Assembly: GCA_015062925.1 (NCBI GenBank)
Contig: SUTL01000006.1
Span: 1 to 45,330 of the forward strand
From: Methanobrevibacter thaueri
GTDB lineage: Archaea; Methanobacteriota; Methanobacteria; Methanobacteriales; Methanobacteriaceae
Direction: 5' to 3'
DNA: 45,330 nucleotides
The notes beneath the pieces are model-generated. The model saw only the letters and a list, made by a program, of their open reading frames with translations. It did not search any database and had not been told where the DNA came from. Positions within the stretch are counted from its first letter, which is position 1, and every line of letters starts with the position of its first letter. The position numbers and the translations under genes were made by a program. Positions 7,271 to 17,323 of the stretch are shown here, one piece after another.

Positions 7271-10200
7271 ACAACAGGAATCTCAGAATCCAAAACATTA
7301 TAAGAACAAGTAACTTTAAACACCCTAGAAGTAGAATTAATTAATGAACCAACAGAAATATCAATCACATTATTATCCACATTAAACATAGAAGCATCAA
7401 AAACAAAATTACCCTCACCATTAACAACATTAAAATTAACTTCAAAAAGATTATTTAAAGTAGCAAACATATCGAATATCGGAAGATTAGAATCAAAAGA
7501 TCCATTTTTATAAAATTTAATACTAAAATTCCCCGGACTATTATAAGAAATATTACATTCAATATTACTGGTGTTAATCCTAGGACACATGGTTCCATAA
7601 CCAACAACACCAGTATCATTATCCCAAGTAACAAGATTATTAGTACCATACCAATTAGCATCCAATTGCAACCTATCATAAGGATTATACAATCCATTAG
7701 CATAAATTCCAAAAGGATTAGCACTTAACTCACCTAAAATCATCATACTAGGACCTCTGGCATTTCTATAAATAGCATTATCAGATACAACAGGTTCAAC
7801 AGCATTAACAGCCAAATCATAACCAGCGTTAAACCTGATACCCTCCAAAACATTATCAGTAATAGTATTTTGAGTGATAACAATACCAGTGGAATAATTA
7901 GCATCAAGAGAAATACCTAAATGATTGAAAGCAATATGATTATGGTTAATAGTAACATTAACAGCAGAATTATTTAAAAAAATCCCATAACCAGACGGAC
8001 CCTCAGGCACAGTTAAAATATACAAACCAACCTGATTTAAAATCCTATTATTCACAATACTAGTATTCACAACACCAAAACCATATTTAATACCATAATT
8101 ATTCTCCATCAAAGTATTATTATCCATAACCACAGCATCAGAACCCCCAATAAAAATTCCACTTTCAAACAAAGAAACAGTATTACAATAAAGCACAACA
8201 TCAGAAGAATTTAAAACACAAATACCATAACCCGGCATATTAACAACACCATCAGAATAATTCTGAACAAAAGCCTCATCCAAAGTATTTGAAATGATAT
8301 TATCCTTAATAACAATACCCTCAACATTATTAATTACAACAGCATCCTTACAATCCGCTTTTAAATGAAAACCAGAAACATTAACATCTCCAGATTCAAT
8401 GTTAAAAATAGAATTATTAATCTTAGCATTTAAAATAGTTTTATTAGAAGAATAAATATTCAAAGCCTTATTAACATTCAATGCAACATCAGAATAATAA
8501 TCACCTAAAAATTCAACATCACACCCATCCGCACAGGCATCCAATATCCTCTGAATCAAATAATTAGGTAAATTACAATCAACAAATTCAGTGTTAACCT
8601 TATTGGAAATCATGATCTTATTAGTTTTAAAAACTGACTTATACTTATCACTACCATCAAACTTAGTTACCAACTCATATGAACCAACACTTAAATTAAC
8701 TAATTCCACATTAGCTCTGCCTTCATTATCAGTTGTTTTAGTAAATACCCTCCCATCATAAGAGAATGAAACATTCTGATTACTTAAAGCATTACCCGAA
8801 TCATCTTTTAAAATAATTTCATAATTTGAGAATGAATCTTTTGAAAATGTCCTATTATATCCTTCTATTTCAGTTATTATTTTATAAACATTAATTTTTC
8901 CATTAGCTTTTGAAGCTTTATAAACCCCATTACCTTTATAAATAACACTAACAAGATAAGATTTCTCTCCGTTAAAATTAACACTAATAGTTACCTGACC
9001 TTTATCATTAGTGGTTTTTGTATAAGTTTTACCATCAATATTAACAGTTAACTTCTGTTTGGATAAAACCTGACCATTAGCTTTTAAAGTTACAGTGTAA
9101 TCCTGTAATTGTTGAGGAGTAAATGAAACTATAGGAGCAATAATATTTGTAGTGGTTTTTGAGATTATAATTTTACCTTTTGTAGAAGTTTTTTTATAAA
9201 TTTTATTCCCTTTATATGATACAGTGATTCTATAAGTTTTTAATTTAGAGAGTTTGATTTTAATTTTAATTTGACCTTGAGTATTTGTTTTTTTAACATA
9301 TTTTTTACCGTTGAATTTCACAGTTACTTTCTGTTTTGAAACTCCTTTACCATTTGCATCTTTTAATGATATAATATAATATTTTGAGATTTTTGGAGGA
9401 ATTGTAACTGTAGGTGCGGATAATTTAATAGTTTTTGATGAATATTTAACCATTATCTTATTAGTTTTGTAAACTGCATTATATTCATCTGATCCTTCAA
9501 ATTTGATTTTAATAATATAATTCTTTTTATTTTTATTGAATTTTAATTTTACTTTAGCGATACCATTATTATCTGTATATCCAGTATATGTTTTATCATT
9601 AACTTCGAATGTTATTTTTTTATTTGATATTGGATTTCCATTTTCATTTTTCAATGTGATTATGTAATATTCTGCCATTTTAGGAATCATATTTAAGTTG
9701 GAGCTGATTATTAGAGGAGTGTGTTTTTTAATAATAATATTTGCTGTTGCATTAGTTGCTTGATAATCAATTTCTCCATCTCCAGGATATATAACTGTTA
9801 ATGTATAATTTCCTTCTTTTGATTCTGAAATATTGATTTTAGCCTGACCATTAGCATCAGTTGTTATATTAATGGTTTTTAGATTTATTTTAAATGTTAA
9901 TGTTTCTCCACTAATATTGTTTCCATTAATATCTTTTAATGTTGCAATTAATTCCTGATTGGAATTAGGATAAGTGTTTAAATTAGAAACAGTTATGGTT
10001 GTGTTTAACGGTTTTGTAGGTATGTCTGTATCATTAATAATTAATGTTTTTGATATTTTATCATCAATATTTACTCCAGGTGTTGGTAGAACTGCGGTTA
10101 TTACGTTACCTGTTTGTGAAAATTCATCATTGTAGAATCTGACTGTTGCTGTACCGTTTTTCATCATCACTGTTTTATAAACATCTCCAGGTTGAGGAGT

Positions 10201-11616
10201 GCTGGTTTTCCCAATTTTATTAATGTAGAATGTTACTGGTACTGACGATAATTCAGTTGCTATTTCTCCTTTTTCATTGATAATTGATATTGTATAAATT
10301 CCTTTTTTGATTTGTTTGATTGGTGTTAATTGAAGTTCAAAATTACCATATTTTGATGTTTGTGACCATACTTTATTAGGAGCGGAGTATATGTTAGGAC
10401 AATACATGTATTCGTTGATTTCAAATACATATTGAATGAACATCATTCCTTGATGACCGTAATATTCTCCTCCTGAACCTACATATATGTAGATGTCTTT
10501 TTCAGCATCATAATTATATGTTCCGGGTTTATGTTCATAAACTTGACTCCATACTGGTCTGTCCATGTCTCCGGTTCCGGCACCACCATAATTGATCATG
10601 TAGTTGTTTGTAATTATTTCAATATTATTTGTTTTGAGGTTTTTAACATGGAAGTCGTTGAATATTTCCCATTTATGGTTTTGGTTGAAGAAGTTACCTT
10701 TAATTTCTATTAATGTTATGTTATTATCCACATAAACTCCATTGTCATTGTTGAATGATATGTAATTGTTTAAAATATATATTTTATCTGGGGAGGTTAT
10801 GTTTATACCGTTAAGGTTTTCTGTGATGTTGTTTTGTATTATTTTTAGATTATTGCTTTTTTGTGAAAATGCTATGCCTGCTATTGTGTTTTTTGTTATA
10901 TTGTTTGATTGGATTGTGGTTTGTTGTGAATTTATAATGTTTATTCCGTAGTTGCAGTTATTGGTTTTTGAGTTTTTTATGGTTGAATTTTGGGAGTTTA
11001 TGATTTGAATACCGTTTTTTGAGTTGTATGTGTTTACATTTTCGATTGTTGTGTTTTTTGTGTTTTCCAGTATTATGGAGTTGGCTATGTTGTTTGTTGT
11101 TATATTACAATTTTTTATTATTATGTTTGATGTGCCTTTTGCATATATGCCGTATCCTTCATTATCTGATAATATGTAATCATCATTTATGAAATTGAAT
11201 CCTTGTATTATTGTTCCTGTTGCTTTTGGTGTTAAATAGAATATTCCTTGATGATTTGAACTGGATTTACTTGAACATGGGCTTAATGTTGTTGCTTTGT
11301 TACTTATTATTGTTAGTTTTTTATTTATTGTGAAGTGGCAGTGAATGTAACTTTCACCGTTGATGATTATTGTGTCTCCGTCGTTAGCATTGTCTATTGC
11401 TTTTTGAATTGTAGGTGTGTTCATTTCATTATGGTTCTTTTCAATTTCATCAACTATTATTTCATTTGATGATATTGGTATTTCATTATTGTTTTCATTT
11501 AATATTTGTTTGTTATTGTTATTTAGTGTATTATTTTCTTGTATTGCACAAACAGAACCTATGAATAGGAATATTAGTATTATGAATGTTATTATTAATA
11601 TTTTGTTGATTTTCAT
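7267..11616 (-). CDS. Giant adhesin-like protein: beta-helix, five Ig-like repeats, second beta-helix
   Basis: A 1449-residue secreted surface protein. The signal peptide is residues 1-24 (ends SVCA). Residues 60-350 form a NosD/pectate-lyase-like right-handed beta-helix rich in N-x-S/T. A region of about 180 residues follows with a GDMDRPVW segment. Five Ig-like repeats of about 94 residues span roughly 537-1003, and a second beta-helix covers about 1030-1330 before a short tail ending EIPVV. No C-terminal membrane anchor or obvious wall-binding repeat is seen, so retention may be non-covalent. The coding strand is A/C-rich at third positions through the N-terminal two thirds and T/G-rich in the C-terminal third, switching at about 8560-8900. 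Start: ATG at 11616 after GAGTTAAA. The function is presumably adhesion or wall structure. Confidence 0.85.
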   Translation of the reverse strand: MKINKILIITFIILIFLFIGSVCAIQENNTLNNNNKQILNENNNEIPISSNEIIVDEIEKNHNEMNTPTIQKAIDNANDGDTIIINGESYIHCHFTINKKLTIISNKATTLSPCSSKSSSNHQGIFYLTPKATGTIIQGFNFINDDYILSDNEGYGIYAKGTSNIIIKNCNITTNNIANSIILENTKNTTIENVNTYNSKNGIQIINSQNSTIKNSKTNNCNYGINIINSQQTTIQSNNITKNTIAGIAFSQKSNNLKIIQNNITENLNGINITSPDKIYILNNYISFNNDNGVYVDNNITLIEIKGNFFNQNHKWEIFNDFHVKNLKTNNIEIITNNYMINYGGAGTGDMDRPVWSQVYEHKPGTYNYDAEKDIYIYVGSGGEYYGHQGMMFIQYVFEINEYMYCPNIYSAPNKVWSQTSKYGNFELQLTPIKQIKKGIYTISIINEKGEIATELSSVPVTFYINKIGKTSTPQPGDVYKTVMMKNGTATVRFYNDEFSQTGNVITAVLPTPGVNIDDKISKTLIINDTDIPTKPLNTTITVSNLNTYPNSNQELIATLKDINGNNISGETLTFKINLKTINITTDANGQAKINISESKEGNYTLTVIYPGDGEIDYQATNATANIIIKKHTPLIISSNLNMIPKMAEYYIITLKNENGNPISNKKITFEVNDKTYTGYTDNNGIAKVKLKFNKNKKNYIIKIKFEGSDEYNAVYKTNKIMVKYSSKTIKLSAPTVTIPPKISKYYIISLKDANGKGVSKQKVTVKFNGKKYVKKTNTQGQIKIKIKLSKLKTYRITVSYKGNKIYKKTSTKGKIIISKTTTNIIAPIVSFTPQQLQDYTVTLKANGQVLSKQKLTVNIDGKTYTKTTNDKGQVTISVNFNGEKSYLVSVIYKGNGVYKASKANGKINVYKIITEIEGYNRTFSKDSFSNYEIILKDDSGNALSNQNVSFSYDGRVFTKTTDNEGRANVELVNLSVGSYELVTKFDGSDKYKSVFKTNKIMISNKVNTEFVDCNLPNYLIQRILDACADGCDVEFLGDYYSDVALNVNKALNIYSSNKTILNAKINNSIFNIESGDVNVSGFHLKADCKDAVVINNVEGIVIKDNIISNTLDEAFVQNYSDGVVNMPGYGICVLNSSDVVLYCNTVSLFESGIFIGGSDAVVMDNNTLMENNYGIKYGFGVVNTSIVNNRILNQVGLYILTVPEGPSGYGIFLNNSAVNVTINHNHIAFNHLGISLDANYSTGIVITQNTITDNVLEGIRFNAGYDLAVNAVEPVVSDNAIYRNARGPSMMILGELSANPFGIYANGLYNPYDRLQLDANWYGTNNLVTWDNDTGVVGYGTMCPRINTSNIECNISYNSPGNFSIKFYKNGSFDSNLPIFDMFATLNNLFEVNFNVVNGEGNFVFDASMFNVDNNVIDISVGSLINSTSRVFKVTCSYNVLDSEIPVV
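8605..10010 (-). repeat. Five tandem Ig-like (bacterial Ig/Big-type) repeats inside the adhesin
   Basis: Five units of about 94 codons each share the pattern ITLKDxNGxxxSxxKxTFxxxGKxYxxxTDxxGxAxxxI...YxxTVxYxGxxxYxxxxxxxKIxV. Units begin near 10005, 9720, 9440, 9150 and 8870. They have diverged at the nucleotide level, so recent duplication is unlikely. Units 2-4 are Lys-rich and unit 5 is more acidic and Ser-rich. Confidence 0.75.
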
Positions 11617-11707
11617 TTTAACTCACATTTTTCTTTATTTATAATAATTATATTAACTATAGTTATATTTATTGAAATATTTAATATTAATTGATTTTAA
11701 CCAACAT

Positions 11708-11746
11708 AAAAAAATTAAAATTGAAATCAATATATAATATTGATTT
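11708..11746 (-). terminator. Hairpin plus U-tract after the adhesin ending at 11790
   Basis: AAATCAATAT (11724-11733) pairs perfectly with ATATTGATTT (11737-11746) around a three-base loop. On the minus strand it is followed by a U-rich stretch, including U7 opposite the A-run at 11708-11714. Position and form fit an intrinsic terminator. Confidence 0.55.
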
Positions 11747-11789
11747 GAAAAAGAATGCATAAAGAAAAAAATAATATATAAAATAAATA

Positions 11790-14597
11790 TTATTTAACTT
11801 TTAAAACACGTTTAACCTTAAAATCCAAGTATTTAACAACAATAGAATATTTACCGGTTTTTAAATTCCTAAAACCAACACTCACAATACCTTTCCGATT
11901 AGTTTTACCAAAATAAATTTTACCCCTAATTTTAAAAGTAATTTTCTTAGCCAAAATAGCTTTCCCATTACTATTTCTTAATTTAGCAGAATATTTTATT
12001 ATTTTAGCTTTCTTTTTACATGCATTATTAGCTTTTAAAACATTTTTAACATTAATAATATTGTTAACACTGAAACCTTTATATGAAGTTGTAATTTGAT
12101 ATTTACCTGGAGTTAAAGAGAATGTTTTAGATGCATAACCATTTTTATCCGTTTTAACATTATAGTTTTTCCCAGCAATACTCATTTGAATTATAATATT
12201 TTCACCAACAGGTTTTAAATCATCACCAATAACCCTAACTTTAAATGTTAAAACACCATTATAATCTATAATAATATCATTATTATCCACAATTCTTTTT
12301 ATTTTATCAGTGTCAATAGTTACATTGAAAATGAAACTTTGATTATTAATTTTAAATATGAATTTAGTGACAACGGGAATATATATTGATTTTATGAGAT
12401 TTCCATTGTAAATATTATAATTCTCCCCATCAGACAATGATAATTTAAATACCGGTAATTGAATTGAATTTAAATAAGAATTGCTTTCAGCTTGAATAGT
12501 GAAACTTGTATTTTTACCCTGAATTAATTGAGAAAGCATTGTAAGATTCATTTTAATCCATGTGAAATTATCAGTTAAGTTAAAATTAATTATTTTATCA
12601 AAATCAGGATTATTAACCCCCCACCAATTATTGGAGATGTTAATTTCATCCCAGGTATCATTAAATATTGCATAACCTTGGTAATCAAAATTATTATAGA
12701 TTGTTGAATGAGAGATTGTTGTGGTTCTTTTTATAAGTATTGCTCCTCCTTTCCCATTTCCACGGTTATTTTCAAAAATTGAACCTGTAATTGATAATTT
12801 TCCTTTTGTTATTATTGCTCCACCATCTAATGTTGCTTTATTATTAGTGAAATTTGATTTGATAACAGTTAATACTCCTCCATTATCAATGCTTCCAGCA
12901 CCATATGCTATGTTATTATCAAAATTGGAGTTTTCAATTATCATTTCACCTTCATTATCTATTGCTGCACCATAGCTTTTAGCATTGTTTGATATGAATT
13001 GAGTATTATTAATATGTACTTTTGCATTATTGTTAAATATGGATCCTCCTTCATCAGATCCTCGGTTTAATTTAAATAATGAGTTATTTATGTTAACTTC
13101 ACCATCCAGAAGATATATTGTTCCATGAGAATGAGTTATTTGATTGTTGGTGAAATTACAATTATTAATATTTGCATTTAAAGAAGCAAAAATTGCTGCC
13201 GCATCAAAAGCTTTATTTTTATCAAAAATAGTATCATATATATTCAATGTTTTTTTACAATAAATTGCCCCACCCTCATTAGAAGCAATGTTTTCATTAA
13301 TATTTGATTTGGAAATTATTAATTGATTATTATTATAAATTACACCACCATTTTGAGCATTATTATAGGTTAAATTAACTTCAATTAAATTAAGGTTACC
13401 CAGATTATATATTGCTCCTCCATTTTGTGCAGAATTATTGTTTATTTGTGCATTTGTAATTTTAACTGTAAGTGTTCCGGCATAGATTGCACCACCATAT
13501 ACTGCATTATTATTATTTATTCTAACATTTTGAATTTCAGAAGTGAAAGGATCATTATTATAAAATATTCCCCCACCATATACTGCATTATTATTTGTTA
13601 GATTTGATTTTGATAATGTAAGATAACCTTGATTGATTCCAATTGCTCCTCCGAAATTTTCAGCTAAATTATTATTGATTAAAGTATCTGTAATGATTAA
13701 TTTACCTTTCACATCTATGAAAAATCCCGCACCATCATCTGCTTTATTATCCTCCACATCACAGTCATAAATTAACATTTTATATTGTGAAATAAACAAT
13801 CCTCCACCCTGATAAGCAGTGTTATTTTTAACTATGGAGTTTCTGACAACACAATTACCCCAGCTTTTAATACCTCCACCTAAATGAGCTGCAGTGTTAT
13901 TATAAAATTCAGATGAATAAATATACATGTTTCCACGATTATTGTAAACTCCACCACCTCGTTGAGCAGTGTTGTTTATGAAAATACAATTATGAACATA
14001 AAATTCACCAAATACATTATAAACACAACCACCTTCATTTGCAATGTTATTTAAAAATGTTGAATTGTTAATTTCCAAATATCCTTCATAATTATTAATT
14101 GCACCTCCACTTGTAACCTTATTATTTTTGAATATGGAATTATGAATTATTGTTTGTGAATAAGCTTCCATGTGAATTGTTCCTCCGTAAGCATGATTAT
14201 TAGAGAACGTGGAGTTGATAATTGTTAATTTACCTAAATTATATATTGCCGCACCATTATCTTCAGTGTAGCCATTTGTAAATGTTATGTTGATTATATT
14301 AACATTAGCGTTTTTGGAAATATTGAAAATATTTGATTTATTGTTTGCATTTAAAATTGTATTTGAGGATTTAGAATGAATGGTGATGTTTTTATTAATA
14401 TTGATTGGCATTCCATTTCCATGATATGTTATTTTATCGAGATTAATTGAATCTCCAGGTTTTGCCTCGTTGATTAATTTTTGGATTGAGTTAAAATCAT
14501 TTGATGTTTGATTATCTTCTGCGCTGACTGTGTTAATTAATAATATTGATAAAAGTAGTGTGGATATTAATATTATTATGAATTTTTTATTTTTTAT
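11790..14597 (-). CDS. Adhesin-like beta-helix protein with apparent ATA start codon
   Basis: Reading in frame upstream of the first ATG (14411), 62 stop-free codons encode a signal peptide of 26 residues (KNKKFIIILIS..., ending TVSA) and a mature N-terminus, so the true gene begins at 14597, where the codon is ATA. A GAGG ribosome site lies eight bases upstream. The 935-residue product has a Pmp-like beta-helix at about 60-660 with many GGAIYN / SNFTNN repeats, then two Ig-like domains at about 760-840 and 855-935 that end the protein (KRVLKVK). There is no membrane anchor. Either ATA is used as a start, or an ATG-to-ATA change has silenced or weakened the gene; translation from the ATG at 14411 would lack secretion signals. 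Confidence 0.8.
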   Translation of the reverse strand: MKNKKFIIILISTLLLSILLINTVSAEDNQTSNDFNSIQKLINEAKPGDSINLDKITYHGNGMPININKNITIHSKSSNTILNANNKSNIFNISKNANVNIINITFTNGYTEDNGAAIYNLGKLTIINSTFSNNHAYGGTIHMEAYSQTIIHNSIFKNNKVTSGGAINNYEGYLEINNSTFLNNIANEGGCVYNVFGEFYVHNCIFINNTAQRGGGVYNNRGNMYIYSSEFYNNTAAHLGGGIKSWGNCVVRNSIVKNNTAYQGGGLFISQYKMLIYDCDVEDNKADDGAGFFIDVKGKLIITDTLINNNLAENFGGAIGINQGYLTLSKSNLTNNNAVYGGGIFYNNDPFTSEIQNVRINNNNAVYGGAIYAGTLTVKITNAQINNNSAQNGGAIYNLGNLNLIEVNLTYNNAQNGGVIYNNNQLIISKSNINENIASNEGGAIYCKKTLNIYDTIFDKNKAFDAAAIFASLNANINNCNFTNNQITHSHGTIYLLDGEVNINNSLFKLNRGSDEGGSIFNNNAKVHINNTQFISNNAKSYGAAIDNEGEMIIENSNFDNNIAYGAGSIDNGGVLTVIKSNFTNNKATLDGGAIITKGKLSITGSIFENNRGNGKGGAILIKRTTTISHSTIYNNFDYQGYAIFNDTWDEINISNNWWGVNNPDFDKIINFNLTDNFTWIKMNLTMLSQLIQGKNTSFTIQAESNSYLNSIQLPVFKLSLSDGENYNIYNGNLIKSIYIPVVTKFIFKINNQSFIFNVTIDTDKIKRIVDNNDIIIDYNGVLTFKVRVIGDDLKPVGENIIIQMSIAGKNYNVKTDKNGYASKTFSLTPGKYQITTSYKGFSVNNIINVKNVLKANNACKKKAKIIKYSAKLRNSNGKAILAKKITFKIRGKIYFGKTNRKGIVSVGFRNLKTGKYSIVVKYLDFKVKRVLKVK

Positions 14598-14609
14598 TTT
14601 AATCGCCTC
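14598..14609 (-). promoter_or_regulatory. Ribosome binding site placing the start at ATA 14597
   Basis: The minus strand reads GAGGCGATTAAA directly before ATA AAA AAT. GAGG is eight bases from the ATA, the normal distance. The layout matches the neighbouring adhesin at 11616, whose GAGTTAAA is followed by ATG AAA. No ATG, GTG or TTG lies between this site and the signal-peptide core. Confidence 0.6.
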
Positions 14610-14695
14610 AAAAAAAAGAAAATGAAATCATATGAGAGTTTTTTTATTGAAATAATTATTTTAAAAATGAAAATTGTTAGAAAAAAGAGTTTAAT

Positions 14696-14725
14696 ATAAG
14701 TAATATAATTATTTATATTACTTAT
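14696..14725 (-). terminator. 13-bp perfect hairpin after the 707-residue adhesin
   Basis: ATAAGTAATATAA (14696-14708) pairs perfectly with TTATATTACTTAT (14713-14725) around the loop TTAT. It lies 13 bases past the stop at 14739. It is probably a terminator or 3'-end stabiliser; the U-run downstream on the minus strand is weak. Confidence 0.5.
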
Positions 14726-14738
14726 TTATTTTTTCTCT

Positions 14739-16862
14739 TTATTTTTTAACTACAATTTTAGCTTTTTTAGATATAGCTTGGTATGCTCCATCACCTGCGA
14801 AGGTTGCAGTGTATGAGGTAGATCCTTTTTTAGCAACTTTTACAGAGATAGTAGCTACTCCTGCAGCATTAGTTACACCAGTGAAAGTTTTACCTTTTAC
14901 TTTAATGGTGATTTTTTTATTAGCAAGAGCTTTACCTTCTGATTTTAAAGTAATTTTAATTTTAGTAGCTTTTTTAGCTTTTGCAGTTGCTTTTGGAGCG
15001 GTTAAAGTGGTTGCTTTTTTACTAACAACGATTTTAGTAGTTGCAAGTGATGCTTTAGTTGCATCATCTCCTTCGTAGGATATTACAGCATTGTAAGTTC
15101 CTGAAGTAGCATATTTAACTTCAAAGACAGCAACGCCAGAGTCATTGGTTTTAACAGTTTTTGCAACACCATCAATTACAACAATGATTTCTTTATTTGC
15201 TAAAAGAATACCATTAGCATCTTTTAATGTGATTTCTAAGTTTCCTGTTTCTTCTGCTTTAATATTTAAATCTTTAACAGTAATATTGGTTGCAACAAGT
15301 GAAGAAGCAGGAACTTCATAATTAATAGTAAGATTAGATGCAGCTACTTTATCATTACCTGCGAATGCTAAAAAGATAGTTCCATTTGGATTAGGAATAT
15401 TAAATACTCCATTTTCATCAAGAACATATGATTCAGTAACTCCGTTCATGGTGTAGGTTATTGTTTCACCAGTAACTTTGGTTATTTGACCTTGTTTATT
15501 TAATGTTTTAATGTTTACAGCTTCACTGTTTAAATCAATTAAAGAACCAACGAGTGCAGTAGAATTAATTGAAGTAATTTTAAAGAATGTTGGAGCTAAT
15601 CCCATTGATGGAATGGAAATTTGACCATTTTCATTTCCCCAGAGAGTGTTCCAGTAAACAACAGCTTTAGCACCGTTTAAAACATTATCAGTTACATTAA
15701 TATCCTCGGTAGGGTTGAGTTCTCCATTTCTACTTAAAATATGTAAAAGAACAACAGTTGCAGTATTTACATCTGCAGAGTATTTGGTAATAGTGTTTTT
15801 GGAAACAATAATATTTCCGATTTCACTAGGATAACCGTGAGCACCGTTTCCAGCTTCAGCAGCAATTACAACAGTATTGTTAACTGCTTCAATTTCATTG
15901 TTTGAAATTTCTAATCCAGTTGCTGCTTTTTGAATACTGATTAATGGTAATTCAATCCAAGTAACTGGGTTACCAGTTTTAGCATCAATACCTTCAAAGT
16001 GACCACAGTTTTTGTATTTATTGCCTTTAATTACAGTATTATCAGTTGAAGCTCCTCCAAAGTAAATAGCGTATGAATTTCCAATGAAAGTATTGTTTAT
16101 AATGGATGAAGCACCTGCTGCGGAAGCAACGGATACACCATCAAGCATTGGACCTTCAAAAGTATTGTTTTGGATGAGAATATTTGCTGAACCCATTACA
16201 TTAACCGCTTTAGTTCCTTTTTCAACATTTACAGTTGGATCATTTCTTAAATAATTTGTTACTCCTGTAAAGTATGAATTTTTGACGATAGCACCATTAG
16301 CACCACTTTGTATTCTCACACCACTGTTAAAGTTATCAAAACTGCATCCGTCAACTAATCCGTTTTGTGCTCCTCCACCTTTGAAATATATTGCAATTCC
16401 AAATACTTGGTTTTGGTCTTTAGTTGCATCGTCATAGTAGGTTAGTACGGAATTAGGATTGTTACATATGAATTTAATTCCTTGGAAAGTTACTCCATTA
16501 GCTTGTACGTAGAATATTCCATTACCATCACCAGCTCCGGTAATAGTGGTGGTTCCGTTACCTTTAATTGTGAGTTTTTTATCAACAGTTATTGAACTGT
16601 TAGATACATCATAATTAGCGAAAGCACTTAAATCTATAGTGTCTCCTTCACTAGCATTTCCTATTGCATCAGTAATACCTTTTGCATCAGCAGATGCGGG
16701 TTGTTTATCTTCAGATAATATTGGTTGATCATTAACAGCCAAATTATCATTAGCATCAGCTGCAATATCTTCTGAGGTAGTATCTTGAGCAGAAACTACA
16801 CTAGCGGATAATGCAACTACTATTATTAATATAAATGATAAAAATATTTTTTTATTATCCAT
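14739..16862 (-). CDS. Ala/Gly-rich adhesin-like beta-helix protein with two Ig-like domains
   Basis: A 707-residue secreted protein. The signal peptide is residues 1-25 (ends VVSA, followed by QDTTSED). A right-handed beta-helix spans about 60-470 (repeated INNTFxGN / VKNSYF units). Two Ig-like repeats run at about 530-620 and 625-707 and end in KKAKIVVKK. Compared with the other adhesins here it has fewer Asn and more Ala, Val and Gly, and it is less skewed in strand composition, suggesting constrained, perhaps high expression. Start: ATG at 16862 with GGAG upstream. There is no C-terminal membrane segment. It is likely a surface or wall-associated protein; the ligand is unknown. Confidence 0.85.
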   Translation of the reverse strand: MDNKKIFLSFILIIVVALSASVVSAQDTTSEDIAADANDNLAVNDQPILSEDKQPASADAKGITDAIGNASEGDTIDLSAFANYDVSNSSITVDKKLTIKGNGTTTITGAGDGNGIFYVQANGVTFQGIKFICNNPNSVLTYYDDATKDQNQVFGIAIYFKGGGAQNGLVDGCSFDNFNSGVRIQSGANGAIVKNSYFTGVTNYLRNDPTVNVEKGTKAVNVMGSANILIQNNTFEGPMLDGVSVASAAGASSIINNTFIGNSYAIYFGGASTDNTVIKGNKYKNCGHFEGIDAKTGNPVTWIELPLISIQKAATGLEISNNEIEAVNNTVVIAAEAGNGAHGYPSEIGNIIVSKNTITKYSADVNTATVVLLHILSRNGELNPTEDINVTDNVLNGAKAVVYWNTLWGNENGQISIPSMGLAPTFFKITSINSTALVGSLIDLNSEAVNIKTLNKQGQITKVTGETITYTMNGVTESYVLDENGVFNIPNPNGTIFLAFAGNDKVAASNLTINYEVPASSLVATNITVKDLNIKAEETGNLEITLKDANGILLANKEIIVVIDGVAKTVKTNDSGVAVFEVKYATSGTYNAVISYEGDDATKASLATTKIVVSKKATTLTAPKATAKAKKATKIKITLKSEGKALANKKITIKVKGKTFTGVTNAAGVATISVKVAKKGSTSYTATFAGDGAYQAISKKAKIVVKK

Positions 16863-17309
16863 ATTTTTTTCTCCATTGAAATAAATTTTTGAAAATTATA
16901 CTAATATTATAGAATAAAAATTTAAACAAATATAAATTAAACTTGAATTAATTTTTCATATTAGCATATTAATTATTAATAACGATGTGCAATATAAATG
17001 TTATCGTTTATCGTAATTATGGAAAAAAATTAAACAAAAATAAAATAAAAAAAACAAATACTAAAATGATAAATTAAAAAAATAAAAATAAAAATAATAC
17101 TAGTATTATAAAACAAATAATATAAACTGTTTAAAATATAAATAAACACAGTATTTTGATAATACATTATAATTCATAACGTTAAAAACAATAAAAATAA
17201 AAATTAATTAAAAATAACCAATATAATAGTTTTAATTAAAAAAATAATATCAAAAAAAAATAATATAAATAAAGTCAATATAACTATTATTATATATCAA
17301 TAAAAGATC
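16863..17309. other. Divergent AT-rich promoter region between two adhesin genes
   Basis: About 450 bases without a gene, extremely A/T-rich. AACGAT (16981-16986) and ATCGTT (17003-17008) form an inverted pair 16 bases apart, a possible operator between the divergent adhesin genes. Several TATA-like stretches make promoter choice ambiguous; one fitting the right-hand gene is around 17258-17272. No RNA gene was recognised. Confidence 0.35.
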
Positions 17310-17316
17310 AGGAGGG
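17310..17316 (+). promoter_or_regulatory. Strong ribosome binding site before an ATA start
   Basis: AGGAGGG is among the best Shine-Dalgarno matches in the window. AGGAGG (17310-17315) ends eight bases before ATA at 17324, the first codon of a clear signal peptide. No ATG, GTG or TTG in frame lies between it and the signal-peptide core; the first is a GTG at 17384, at the cleavage region. Confidence 0.7.
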
Positions 17317-17323
17317 AAAAACA

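Noticed and set aside
8605-10010. Recent tandem duplication within the adhesin
   Set aside because: The five Ig-like units share only a pattern at protein level; their nucleotide sequences differ too much for recent copying.
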